The notes beneath the pieces were generated by a model that was given only the letters and a program-made list of their open reading frames with translations, made no database searches and was not told the DNA's origin. The position numbers and the translations under genes were made by a program. DNA of 8,826 bases from assembly GCA_024275815.1 (NCBI GenBank), contig JAJRYI010000206.1, forward strand, positions 1 through 8,826, written 5' to 3'. Source of the DNA: Actinomycetes bacterium. Its GTDB lineage: Bacteria > Actinomycetota > Acidimicrobiia > Spongiisociales > UBA5794. Shown piece after piece: positions 1-6,727 of this stretch (position 1 is the first letter of the stretch; each line of letters begins with the position of its first letter).

Positions 1-1970
1 CCCTTGGCCCACTGGTCGAAGATGTGGCGAACCTCGGGCTTGACATCGAGCGGAAGCGCGAACTCGGTGTCCGTCAGCTTCAGCTCCTTGTTGACCACGG
101 CGAGGTATCCATCCTCTCCGTAGAGGACACCCATGCGCTCGGCAAGATCCATGTAGATGTCGATCTCGCCGCGGGACTCGAACATCGGCTCCATCGGGGG
201 AATCCGCAACGTGACGGCGTCGACGTACTGGTCGGTCGCCGATGTCGGTCCCTCGTACTTCTCGATGGTCGCCGCGGGAAGCACTACATCTGCGAAGTAG
301 TCGGCCGTCTCCGAAAGCCACGGGCTGATCACCGTCACGAACTTGAACTTCTTGTACGACTCGAGGTACTCGGGCTGGGAGGGGAACGCGCTGAGCGGGT
401 TCACCATGTGGAGGATCGCAACTTCTGGCAACTCCTCGACTCCGTAGCGTTCCGGGTCGATCATCACCTTTGCAACGATGCCGGGGAAGCCGGTGTTGAT
501 CGGGAAGTACTTGCTCTTCTTGAGCTGGAAGTCGTACGGCGGATCCTCGACCGTGAACTTCTCGAACTTCGCGTAGTTCTTGTAGATCTTCCAGGTGAAG
601 TCCGACAGTTGGCCACCTGCGGCACCGACGGCACCCACGAGCATCGGGACCATCGTCATCGCTCGTGCCGTCTGGAATCCGAGCTCCTGCTGTGCCATGT
701 GGTAGGCCATGATCCCAACGGGCCGGTACGGGACCTCGACGCCGTCGACCACGATCGTCGACCCGATCTGAGCGTTCGACCCGAAGTCGTACGCGACCTG
801 TCGGATCTGGGCGGCAGTCAGGCCGGTAACCTCGGCCGCCCACTCGGGGGTGTACGGCTCGACGTGCTCGACGAACAGTTCGAAGCCCGTCTTGACCGTC
901 TCGCCATCGACCTCGAATTGACCACGGAGCGCGGGGCTCTCCGCCTCACCGAACGGGACGGCTGTTGCGGTCGCTTCGTCCCAAACGAGCCCTATCTCTT
1001 TGGCTTCTTCTCCTTCACCGACCGTCGCCTTGAGGATCATCCCGTCGCTCTTGACCAGCATCGGTGCGTTCGTGTAGGTGGTCAGGTACGGTCGATCCAG
1101 ATAGCCGAGGACGATGAGTTCGCGGCACAGCGCCAGGGCCATTGCAAGGTCGGTTGCCGGCCGAATCGGGAGCCAGGTGTCGGCGAAGGGACCAGCGCTT
1201 CTCAGGCGCGGATCGAGGTGTGTGATCTTCATGCCGCGATCACGGGCCTTGACCATGTGGCGAGGCCAGGTCAGCCAGCAGAACTTGTTGCCGCCGGCGT
1301 TGGTGATGTTCCACCCCCATGACAGCATGTAGTTGCAGTACCGGAAGTCCGGGTGGAGCACTGCGTGCGTGCCCAGCGTGTACTCGAGCGCGCGGTATCC
1401 AGCATCCGAGCAGAACGCACCGTGCCCGATCTTGGTGGCACCCGTTGCCTTGACGAAGGCATCGTCGTAGAAGTCCTTCGCTTTGCTGCGGCCCTTCTGC
1501 CAGAGGACCATCTTGGGATTTCTTGCACGGACCTCGTTGACCCGCTCTGCGACGAGGTCGAGTGCCTCGTCCCACGATGCCCTGCGCCACTCACCGGAGA
1601 CACCCTTCCCGTTGGTGCGGATGAGTGGCCACTGGACACGGTTCGGGTCGTACATCGCCTGGATCTGTGCCTGCCCCTTTGGACACAGCGTTCCCACGTT
1701 GCGAGGGTTGGTCGGGTTGCCCTCGAACTTGACGACTCGGCCATCGATCCTGCGGGCGATCATCCCGCAATCCTGTTTCCCGATCCAACACGTCGTCGCG
1801 ATGAAGTCCTCGACCCCGGTAGCCGAGATCTGCTCCTGTGCCTCAGCGACGCCATCGAGTGAGTTGAACAGGAAAGCGTTCGCGACGGCGGCCGTGCCTG
1901 CCACGGCTGCAGACCCCTTCACGAACGTTCGACGTGTGATCCTTGGCATCCCGAGAAATGTGTCAGGCAT
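1..1970 (-). CDS. Tat-exported molybdopterin oxidoreductase, DMSO reductase family, catalytic subunit (C-terminus beyond window)
   Basis: The 656 complete codons read without interruption; the stop lies beyond the left edge. The N-terminus has a twin-arginine signal (TRRTFVK, residues 12-18), an Ala-rich hydrophobic stretch and a likely AEA/Q cleavage site at 44/45, so the folded enzyme is exported. An iron-sulfur region follows with C61, C68 and C96 (C68-x27-C96 is the family spacing), but the expected second cysteine is G64. C187 (AFCSDAG) is the probable molybdenum ligand. Bis-MGD binding signatures follow: LDPRLR (252-257), PIRPATDLAMALA (from 268), GAVGAAGG (446-453), NPL (524-526) and ADVVLPAATIEKYE (560-573). 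Start ATG 1970 is chosen because AGGAG lies 5 bases upstream. The gene follows the sensory operon on the same strand and is its likely target. The substrate cannot be told: arsenite/arsenate, sulfur-compound or other redox roles are all possible. Any electron-transfer subunit would lie outside the window. Confidence 0.93.
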   Translation of the reverse strand, partial: MPDTFLGMPRITRRTFVKGSAAVAGTAAVANAFLFNSLDGVAEAQEQISATGVEDFIATTCWIGKQDCGMIARRIDGRVVKFEGNPTNPRNVGTLCPKGQAQIQAMYDPNRVQWPLIRTNGKGVSGEWRRASWDEALDLVAERVNEVRARNPKMVLWQKGRSKAKDFYDDAFVKATGATKIGHGAFCSDAGYRALEYTLGTHAVLHPDFRYCNYMLSWGWNITNAGGNKFCWLTWPRHMVKARDRGMKITHLDPRLRSAGPFADTWLPIRPATDLAMALALCRELIVLGYLDRPYLTTYTNAPMLVKSDGMILKATVGEGEEAKEIGLVWDEATATAVPFGEAESPALRGQFEVDGETVKTGFELFVEHVEPYTPEWAAEVTGLTAAQIRQVAYDFGSNAQIGSTIVVDGVEVPYRPVGIMAYHMAQQELGFQTARAMTMVPMLVGAVGAAGGQLSDFTWKIYKNYAKFEKFTVEDPPYDFQLKKSKYFPINTGFPGIVAKVMIDPERYGVEELPEVAILHMVNPLSAFPSQPEYLESYKKFKFVTVISPWLSETADYFADVVLPAATIEKYEGPTSATDQYVDAVTLRIPPMEPMFESRGEIDIYMDLAERMGVLYGEDGYLAVVNKELKLTDTEFALPLDVKPEVRHIFDQWAK

Positions 1971-1975
1971 CGCTG

Positions 1976-1980
1976 CTCCT
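1976..1980 (-). promoter_or_regulatory. Ribosome binding site of the molybdoenzyme gene
   Basis: AGGAG on the minus strand lies 5 bases before ATG 1970. It favours this start over the in-frame ATG at 1949, which would lose the first seven residues but keep the twin-arginine signal. Confidence 0.75.
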
Positions 1981-2044
1981 AGCTATCGGGTGGATGGTCA
2001 GATGTCGCCTGCCTCGCGGCGTACAGATGTGTGCTCGTCAGCAT

Positions 2045-2073
2045 CAGTTACAGGAGACCGCAGAACCCGACAA
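2045..2073 (-). promoter_or_regulatory. Candidate promoter of the molybdoenzyme gene
   Basis: On the minus strand, TTGTCG (2068-2073) and TAACTG (2045-2050) are 17 bases apart and resemble weak sigma-70-type -35 and -10 boxes. The predicted transcript would start near 2038, leaving a leader of about 68 bases. The pair is a poor match to consensus, as expected for an activator-dependent promoter, and the three GC-rich palindromes sit directly upstream of the -35. This is pattern matching only. Confidence 0.28.
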
Positions 2074-2079
2074 GGCGAT

Positions 2080-2096
2080 AGCGGGGAAATCCCGCT
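2080..2096. promoter_or_regulatory. Palindrome 1 of 3, candidate operator
   Basis: AGCGGGGAAATCCCGCT is a perfect inverted repeat with 6-base arms around 5 bases, centred at 2088. It shares the GGGG-(A/T)-CCC core with two more palindromes in the same gap and abuts the candidate -35 box of the molybdoenzyme gene. Because similar sites repeat, a regulator dimer site is the likeliest reading, and the NarL-type regulator encoded next door is the first candidate. Confidence 0.5.
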
Positions 2097-2104
2097 CGTT
2101 CGTA

Positions 2105-2114
2105 GGGGTTCCCC
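2105..2114. promoter_or_regulatory. Palindrome 2 of 3, candidate operator
   Basis: GGGGTTCCCC has 4-base arms and a 2-base centre at about 2109.5, about 21.5 bases (two helical turns) from palindrome 1. It has the same GGGG/CCCC design as its neighbours with a shorter centre. It is the weakest of the three as a symmetrical site. Confidence 0.42.
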
Positions 2115-2134
2115 CGATACTCTCGACCTGTGAT

Positions 2135-2151
2135 GTCGGGGATTCCCCGAC
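2135..2151. promoter_or_regulatory. Palindrome 3 of 3, candidate operator (or stem-loop after the regulator gene)
   Basis: GTCGGGGATTCCCCGAC is a perfect inverted repeat with 7-base arms around ATT, centred at 2143 and about 33.5 bases from palindrome 2. It lies ten bases past the stop of the response regulator gene, so it could also form a hairpin in that transcript. No T-run follows on the minus strand, and the shared core with the other two sites favours an operator. Confidence 0.5.
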
Positions 2152-2160
2152 GGGGCGGGT

Positions 2161-2832
2161 TCAGCGCAGAACGTCGAGCTCGAGTGCTGCACGCACGAGA
2201 GAGGCGCGACCATCGAGATCGAGCTTCTTCATGAGTCTGGCCTTGTACGTCTCGACGGTCTTGACGCTCAGGAACGTCATCGCAGCGATCTCGCCGTTGC
2301 TGTGACCGAGAGACACAAGCTTGAAAACCTCGGCTTCGCGCTCACTCAACGATTCGAAACGGCTCCTGAGACCGTCCTCGATACCGTCATGGCGCTCGGC
2401 GTCGTGAATCGTCTCCCCATCCGTTACAAGCAGGTGAGCGTGATGTGGATGTATGTATACGCCACCGTCGTGCACCGTCCGCAACGCCGACATGAGCTCC
2501 TCGCTTGCCGCACTCTTGAGAACGTACCCGGCCCCACCGGAGGCGAGGACTCGGCGAAGATACCCGACGTCGTCGTGCATCGTGAGGACGAGAACCCTCG
2601 TTTCGGGCAATCGCTCGTGGACCGTCGCGAGCGCATCGAGGCCGCCGCACCTCGGCATGTTGATGTCCATGAGAATGACGTCCGGTGTCAGGGCCATCGC
2701 CTTGTCGATGCACTCGAACCCGTCCGCTGCCTCGCCAATGACCTCGATGTCCGGCTCAGCCTCGAGAAGCGCTCTCAGCCCAGCCCGCAGCACGGAGTGG
2801 TCATCGGCTAGAAGCACGGTGATCACGCTCAC
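2161..2832 (-). CDS. NarL/FixJ-type response regulator (receiver plus LuxR helix-turn-helix)
   Basis: This 223-residue cytoplasmic transcription regulator has the usual length for the NarL/FixJ family. The receiver domain spans about residues 3-122, with acidic pair D10-D11, phospho-acceptor D56 (ILMDINMP), T84 and K106 all present. The LuxR-type DNA-binding domain spans about 160-222 (LSEREAEVFKLVSLGHSNGEIA, then KTVETYKARLMKKL). The linker is rich in histidine (H128, H130, H131, H133, H143, H148). Start GTG 2832 overlaps the kinase stop as GTGA and has GAGGTG (2838-2843) five bases upstream, so translation is probably coupled to the kinase. It is the obvious partner of that kinase and, from its position, likely controls the downstream molybdoenzyme gene through the palindromes at 2080-2151. 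The role in phosphorelay rests on family knowledge; the target is inferred. Confidence 0.95.
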   Translation of the reverse strand: MSVITVLLADDHSVLRAGLRALLEAEPDIEVIGEAADGFECIDKAMALTPDVILMDINMPRCGGLDALATVHERLPETRVLVLTMHDDVGYLRRVLASGGAGYVLKSAASEELMSALRTVHDGGVYIHPHHAHLLVTDGETIHDAERHDGIEDGLRSRFESLSEREAEVFKLVSLGHSNGEIAAMTFLSVKTVETYKARLMKKLDLDGRASLVRAALELDVLR

Positions 2833-4289
2833 AACGGCACCTCTACGTACACCGTGGTCCCGTCCGGCCCGCTCTCGATGTCGAATCGGCCGCCGAGAAG
2901 CTCTGTCCGCTCCTGCATCGCGTGGATACCAACACTCGTCTGACTCCGTCGGACCTCCTGGGGGTCGAACCCCGACCCATCATCTTCGATGATGGCACTC
3001 ACGGAGTCACGGCGCTGGACGACGAGCATGCTGATCCGCCGCGGATCTCCATGGCGCGCCGCGTTCGTGATCGCCTCCTGAACGATGCGGTAGACGGCGG
3101 TCTCCATCGACGGTGGCAGGCGTTCGGGTAGGTCCATGTGCGCATCGATCGTGATATCCGGGTAGCGAAGCGCTACATCTTCAGCGTATCGATCGAGTGC
3201 AGGTCCCAATCCGAGATCATCGAGCGCACTCGGCCGAAGTTCCCGCGACAGCTCCCTGACCTGCGTCAACGTCTCCCCGGCCAGGGTGCGCAGCTCGCGC
3301 CGCTTCGCATCCGCCTGATCACCGGCGGCTTTCTCCATCACGGCCAAACCCACCATGATGGAGGTGAGGGACTGTCCGACCGTGTCGTGGAGTTCCCTAG
3401 CGATTCGCTTTCGTTCCTCCTCTTGTGCGGTGATCAGCTTCTCCAGGAGACGGGTACGCACGGCCTCGGTCTCGGCGATCGTCGACCTGTTCTCCCTGAG
3501 ATCACCAACCATCTGATTGAATGCGATCGAGAGCGATCCAATCTCGTCGTTGGCCCAGTACGACGCCTCCGCAGTGAGATCACCTTCACCAACTCGGCGA
3601 GTCGTCTCGACGAGATCGAGAATCGGTCGCGTGAGCAACCAGGTCAAGAAGCTCGCCGCGGCGACTCCGATCAAGGCGACGAACAGCGTCGTCACGATCA
3701 TCTGGGTCGTGATACCGTCGATGACGCCTGCCAACCGATCTTCGCTTATGCCGACTCTCACGACGCCGAGTTCGCCGCCGAGGATCGCAGTTTCGAACTC
3801 GTGGATCGCGCTCGAGCCTGCACTGAAGTGCCGATGCACCGTTCCGTCTTCGGCGATACCTGCCGGAGGGTCGAGAAGCCCGACGGGGAAGCCCTCGTCG
3901 CCAAACGTGTGTGCTAGGACCTCTCCGGTCGGATCCACCACGAAGGCGTACTCCGCGTCGGGGTGGTGCGTGACGGTGTCCCTGAGGAGCTCGTGTACTG
4001 AGAACGCATCGTTGAACAGGATCGGGTCGGCGGATCTTGCAGCGAGATCGCTCGACACCGACGCACCCCGACTGTCGAGTTCCGTCTCCATCACCGACGT
4101 CATCACCGCCCGCACCTGGAGTGTCACCCCGAATCCAAGGACAAGTGTCAACGTCACGAGGATCCCGAGGATCTTCGTTCGTACACTGAATCCCGTCACG
4201 ACACGCTTCGTGACGCGAAGGACGTCGTTGAACCTGTCAACGACATCACGCCGAACACGCTGATCGCTCGTGGCAGCTACGTCGGTCAT
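2829..4289 (-). CDS. Membrane sensor histidine kinase, NarX/LiaS type (HAMP, HisKA_3, HATPase)
   Basis: This 486-residue inner-membrane kinase has a cytoplasmic N-terminal tail (1-37), a first helix (about 39-58) and an extracytoplasmic region (about 60-196). That region looks like a Cache/PDC fold, with a Y-A-F-V-V-D-P-T-G-E-V-L-A-H stretch at 114-127. A second helix (about 197-218) leads into a HAMP domain (about 218-270). The HisKA_3 dimerisation box EEERKRIARELHDTVGQSL follows with phospho-acceptor H301. The ATPase domain has an N-box with N409 (QEAITNAARHG) and a G-box DDGSGF (436-441). All catalytic motifs are intact. Start ATG 4289 overlaps the upstream binding-protein stop as ATGA, and its own stop overlaps the regulator start. 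The extracytoplasmic domain could read the lipoprotein's ligand-bound state, bind a ligand itself, or both; the sequence does not decide. Confidence 0.94.
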   Translation of the reverse strand: MTDVAATSDQRVRRDVVDRFNDVLRVTKRVVTGFSVRTKILGILVTLTLVLGFGVTLQVRAVMTSVMETELDSRGASVSSDLAARSADPILFNDAFSVHELLRDTVTHHPDAEYAFVVDPTGEVLAHTFGDEGFPVGLLDPPAGIAEDGTVHRHFSAGSSAIHEFETAILGGELGVVRVGISEDRLAGVIDGITTQMIVTTLFVALIGVAAASFLTWLLTRPILDLVETTRRVGEGDLTAEASYWANDEIGSLSIAFNQMVGDLRENRSTIAETEAVRTRLLEKLITAQEEERKRIARELHDTVGQSLTSIMVGLAVMEKAAGDQADAKRRELRTLAGETLTQVRELSRELRPSALDDLGLGPALDRYAEDVALRYPDITIDAHMDLPERLPPSMETAVYRIVQEAITNAARHGDPRRISMLVVQRRDSVSAIIEDDGSGFDPQEVRRSQTSVGIHAMQERTELLGGRFDIESGPDGTTVYVEVPL

Positions 4290-5230
4290 TGCCCGATCCC
4301 GGTTGCTTCGACCATCTCACGAACACTGTCGTATGCGTCATCGGTGCCCATCACGAACCGGTCCACCCCGAGGTCGGCAAGGATGAGTGGTCCTTGCGGG
4401 GCATCCTCGAGTCCCATCAGGAGTTCCTCGAACACCGCACGCATCGATGCCGGAGTTCCAGAGGGCACCACAACGGGTGGGATGCCGAAGTCGGCAGACA
4501 GCCCGATGACTCGAATCCGGTCGGCCAGACCCGGATCATTCTCGAGCATGTTGGACAGGACCACCTCGTCGACCGCGGCACCGTCGACCACTCTGGCGGC
4601 CACTGCCTCGATCGATCGATCATGGCCGTAGGTGAAGATCGTCTCGGAGAAGAACTCTTCAGGAGACTCGCCGAGTTCGAGGAGGGCGAACGTCGGGTAG
4701 ACACGCCCCGTGTTGCTGATGGGATCAGTGAACGCGAACGAGGAGCCCTTGAGATCCTCGAGACTTGCCGCTGAGCTGGTCGCCGGGACGATGATCGCTG
4801 AGCGGTACACCGTCTCACCATCGATCTCGGGCACGACCAGGAGATCCATGATCGAGGCATCATGACCCGCAACGTATGCACTCGTACAGACGAAGGCGAG
4901 GTCCACCTGATTCGTTGCGACCAGATCGTTGACTTCTGCATAGGTACGGCGTTGCACGAGTTGAGCAGGTCGACCAAGTTGCTCACCGAGGTACTTCGCC
5001 AGCTTGGCGTAACTCTCGACGGTTCCCTCCGGAGACAGGATGGCAGCCACCGCGATGCGCAGCGGCAGCGGCTCGATCTCTCCGATCTCGGGTATCGGTG
5101 CTCGTACGCTGAGGTCGATCGAGACTTCGGAGTCGCCGACGGCCTGACTCGTGCACGCCGCGAGGACCAGAGACAGCACAGCCAGAAGCACGGTCAAGGC
5201 CGTGGTCGATGCCCGCAGGGTTCGAGACAT
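4286..5230 (-). CDS. PhnD-like phosphate/phosphonate-family binding lipoprotein, probable sensory component
   Basis: This is a 314-residue secreted lipoprotein. An Arg-containing N-terminus and hydrophobic stretch end in lipobox L-A-A-C with lipidated C26; a flexible linker runs to about residue 55. The rest is a PhnD-type periplasmic binding fold: L-R-I-A-V-A start strand, E-S-Y-A-K-L-A-K-Y-L near 73, the ligand-loop motif VDLAFVCTSAYV (109-120), V-V-P, D-L-K-G and TDPISNTGRVYP (168-179). The mature protein has only one further cysteine, C115, within the ligand loop. No ABC permease or ATPase gene is adjacent; instead the gene overlaps a histidine kinase, which points to sensing rather than transport, as for AioX beside AioS. 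Start ATG 5230 is preferred over GTG 5239 because GAGGTGA (5236-5242), which contains that GTG, is a well-placed ribosome site. The ligand is unknown; an oxyanion or phosphonate is a guess from the family. Confidence 0.88.
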   Translation of the reverse strand: MSRTLRASTTALTVLLAVLSLVLAACTSQAVGDSEVSIDLSVRAPIPEIGEIEPLPLRIAVAAILSPEGTVESYAKLAKYLGEQLGRPAQLVQRRTYAEVNDLVATNQVDLAFVCTSAYVAGHDASIMDLLVVPEIDGETVYRSAIIVPATSSAASLEDLKGSSFAFTDPISNTGRVYPTFALLELGESPEEFFSETIFTYGHDRSIEAVAARVVDGAAVDEVVLSNMLENDPGLADRIRVIGLSADFGIPPVVVPSGTPASMRAVFEELLMGLEDAPQGPLILADLGVDRFVMGTDDAYDSVREMVEATGIGQ

Positions 5231-5235
5231 TTCGT

Positions 5236-5242
5236 TCACCTC
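5236..5242 (-). promoter_or_regulatory. Ribosome binding site that decides the lipoprotein start
   Basis: GAGGTGA on the minus strand lies five bases before ATG 5230. The GTG at 5239 is part of this site and is therefore unlikely to be the start codon. Confidence 0.75.
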
Positions 5243-5248
5243 GACAAT

Positions 5249-5254
5249 AGTTTA
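5249..5254 (-). promoter_or_regulatory. Candidate -10 box of the sensory operon
   Basis: TAAACT on the minus strand fits the TAnnnT pattern of actinobacterial -10 boxes. The transcript would begin near 5242, right at the ribosome site, giving a very short leader. No good -35 is seen 16-18 bases upstream. It overlaps a weak inverted repeat, TAGTT (5248-5252) and AACTA (5261-5265). Confidence 0.3.
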
Positions 5255-5336
5255 GCTGAGAACTAAGGAATTGGATAGGGGGAGGCACACATCTCACTCC
5301 GTCGCTGCTCTGGAAGTCGGTGTTACCGAACTCAGG

Positions 5337-5350
5337 TACCCTAGGGGGTA
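5337..5350 (+). promoter_or_regulatory. Near-palindrome and candidate -10 box at the transporter start
   Basis: TACCCTAGGGGGTA is nearly symmetrical and ends on the A of ATG 5350. Its first half, TACCCT (5337-5342), fits TAnnnT and stands seven bases before the ATG, the position expected for a leaderless transcript. AGGGGG (5343-5348) is otherwise too close to the ATG to be a normal ribosome site. A regulator bound here would block the promoter. No clear -35 is visible. Confidence 0.35.
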
Positions 5351-6636
5351 TGGATACGATCCGGCGACGTGACCTCTCCCGGCCTGCGGACTATCGCAGG
5401 AACTTCGCCGGAGGCCTCATCCATGGCGTCTTCTTCCAGCTGTCCGAGGCGTTCTCCAACATCAACACGGTGTTGCCGTCGTTCGTTGCAACGCTGACCG
5501 GGTCAACCGTGGTCATCGGCTTGATGGTGGTCGCCCAGCAGCTGGGCCAGGTGATCCCTCAGATGTTCACCGCTTACCACGTTGAGGATCACCGATACGA
5601 GAAGCCGATCCTGATGTGGATCATCACCATGCGCTGGCTGTCGTGGGGTCTTCTTGCGGTCGTCACGGCGATGTTAGCACTCGAGATGCCCGACCTCGTC
5701 CTCATCCTCCTGGTAGCTCTCTTCGCAGCGTTCTCGCTCGCCGGCGGCGTTGGCTCTGTGGTCTATGCAGATGTGTTCGCCAAGGCGATTCCCACCGAAC
5801 GGCGCGGCAGGTTCGCGGGCTGGAAACAGCTCATCGGATACGCATTGGCCATCGGAGCCGGCTGGATCGTGGCCTGGATCCTCTCCGACACAGCACGTAT
5901 CCCCTATCCGATGAACTACGGCCTGATCTTCGCCCTCGCTGCTGTGTTCCTACTCATAGCCTTCATCGGTATCGTCATCGTCAAAGAGCCGCCGTCGACC
6001 CATGGACGACAGACGGAATCATTTGCGGCATCGGTGCGTCGTGCGGGTCATCTGACGATGGTCAACCGCAACTTTCGCCGGTTGATCGCGGCGAGGGGGT
6101 TGACCGCCGTACTCGTGATGTCCGCCCCCTTCTTCGTTCTGTTCGCCCTCGACGACATCGGTGTCTCCCAGGCTGCCGTCGGCATCTATCTGGCAGCACA
6201 GATGATGGGAGCCGCACTCTCCAACCTTCTCTGGGGCTACCTCGGCGACCGCTTCGGGAATCGGTCGGTGATCATCGGAACCTCCGTCGCCGGCCTGGGA
6301 GCCGCGTTGGCAGGCATCGCTGCTCTCGCCGTCGGGCCGACGCCGCTCTTCCTCACGTTCTTCCTCGTCGGTGCCACGATGAGTGGGCTACGCCTGGGGT
6401 ACTCGAACATCATCCTCGAGATGGCCCCCGACTACCTGCGTGCAACCTGTGTGGCGCTGCTCGGAACCCTCCTAGCACCGCTCACACTCGTCCCCCTTGC
6501 AATCGGCATTGTGGCGACATGGGTGCCGTTGGCATTCGTACTGGCCATGGACGCTATCGCGATGGTGGGAGCCGTCATCGCCGCTGTCTTACTGCAGGAT
6601 CCACGCCACGACGCTGATGGTGCATGTATCACCTGA
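5350..6636 (+). CDS. Major facilitator superfamily transporter
   Basis: This 428-residue integral membrane protein, typical in length for the family, has about twelve hydrophobic helices in two halves. Between them is a charged central loop (about residues 215-240, V-K-E-P-P-S-T-H-G-R-Q-T). Loop 8-9 carries the family motif A form G-Y-L-G-D-R-F-G-N-R, and the loop after helix 4 has T-E-R-R-G-R-F-A-G. These support proton- or substrate-coupled secondary transport across the cytoplasmic membrane; the substrate cannot be inferred. Start ATG 5350 is chosen on the TACCCT box seven bases before it. An upstream in-frame GTG at 5320 with GGAAG before it would add ten residues and cannot be excluded. 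The gene is divergent from the sensory operon and could belong to the same response, but nothing in the protein shows it. It converges on the dehydrogenase gene with 91 bases between them, in which I see no clear terminator. Confidence 0.93.
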   Translation: MDTIRRRDLSRPADYRRNFAGGLIHGVFFQLSEAFSNINTVLPSFVATLTGSTVVIGLMVVAQQLGQVIPQMFTAYHVEDHRYEKPILMWIITMRWLSWGLLAVVTAMLALEMPDLVLILLVALFAAFSLAGGVGSVVYADVFAKAIPTERRGRFAGWKQLIGYALAIGAGWIVAWILSDTARIPYPMNYGLIFALAAVFLLIAFIGIVIVKEPPSTHGRQTESFAASVRRAGHLTMVNRNFRRLIAARGLTAVLVMSAPFFVLFALDDIGVSQAAVGIYLAAQMMGAALSNLLWGYLGDRFGNRSVIIGTSVAGLGAALAGIAALAVGPTPLFLTFFLVGATMSGLRLGYSNIILEMAPDYLRATCVALLGTLLAPLTLVPLAIGIVATWVPLAFVLAMDAIAMVGAVIAAVLLQDPRHDADGACIT

Positions 6637-6727
6637 TAGGTCCAGGAACCCGAGCCGATGGTCTGCTACCGGGTGACTGCAAGGCGTCGTGATCGCCCGT
6701 CGGCACGCATCGAGGACGATCGCTGTC

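Noticed and set aside
24..1862. Long plus-strand open frames (24-1322 and 1353-1862) across the molybdoenzyme gene
   Set aside because: They are exactly codon-aligned antisense to the real gene, whose strand shows a Tat signal and all molybdopterin-binding motifs. High GC content keeps such antisense frames open; the translations resemble no family and have no ribosome sites.
2135..2151. Palindrome 3 as an intrinsic terminator of the sensory operon
   Set aside because: No T-run follows on the minus strand, and two similar palindromes lie next to it, which favours operator sites; a role as a stem-loop remains possible.
5237..5239. GTG at 5239 as the lipoprotein start
   Set aside because: It is part of GAGGTGA, a well-spaced ribosome site for ATG 5230, and adds only three residues before the signal peptide.
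5616..6617. A 333-codon plus-strand frame inside the transporter gene
   Set aside because: It is an out-of-frame reading rich in Arg and Pro with no hydrophobic pattern, whereas the other frame encodes a clear twelve-helix transporter.
6637..6727. Terminator between the convergent transporter and dehydrogenase genes
   Set aside because: Only a weak ACCCG/CGGGT pairing with a long loop and no T-run is visible, so I do not call one.
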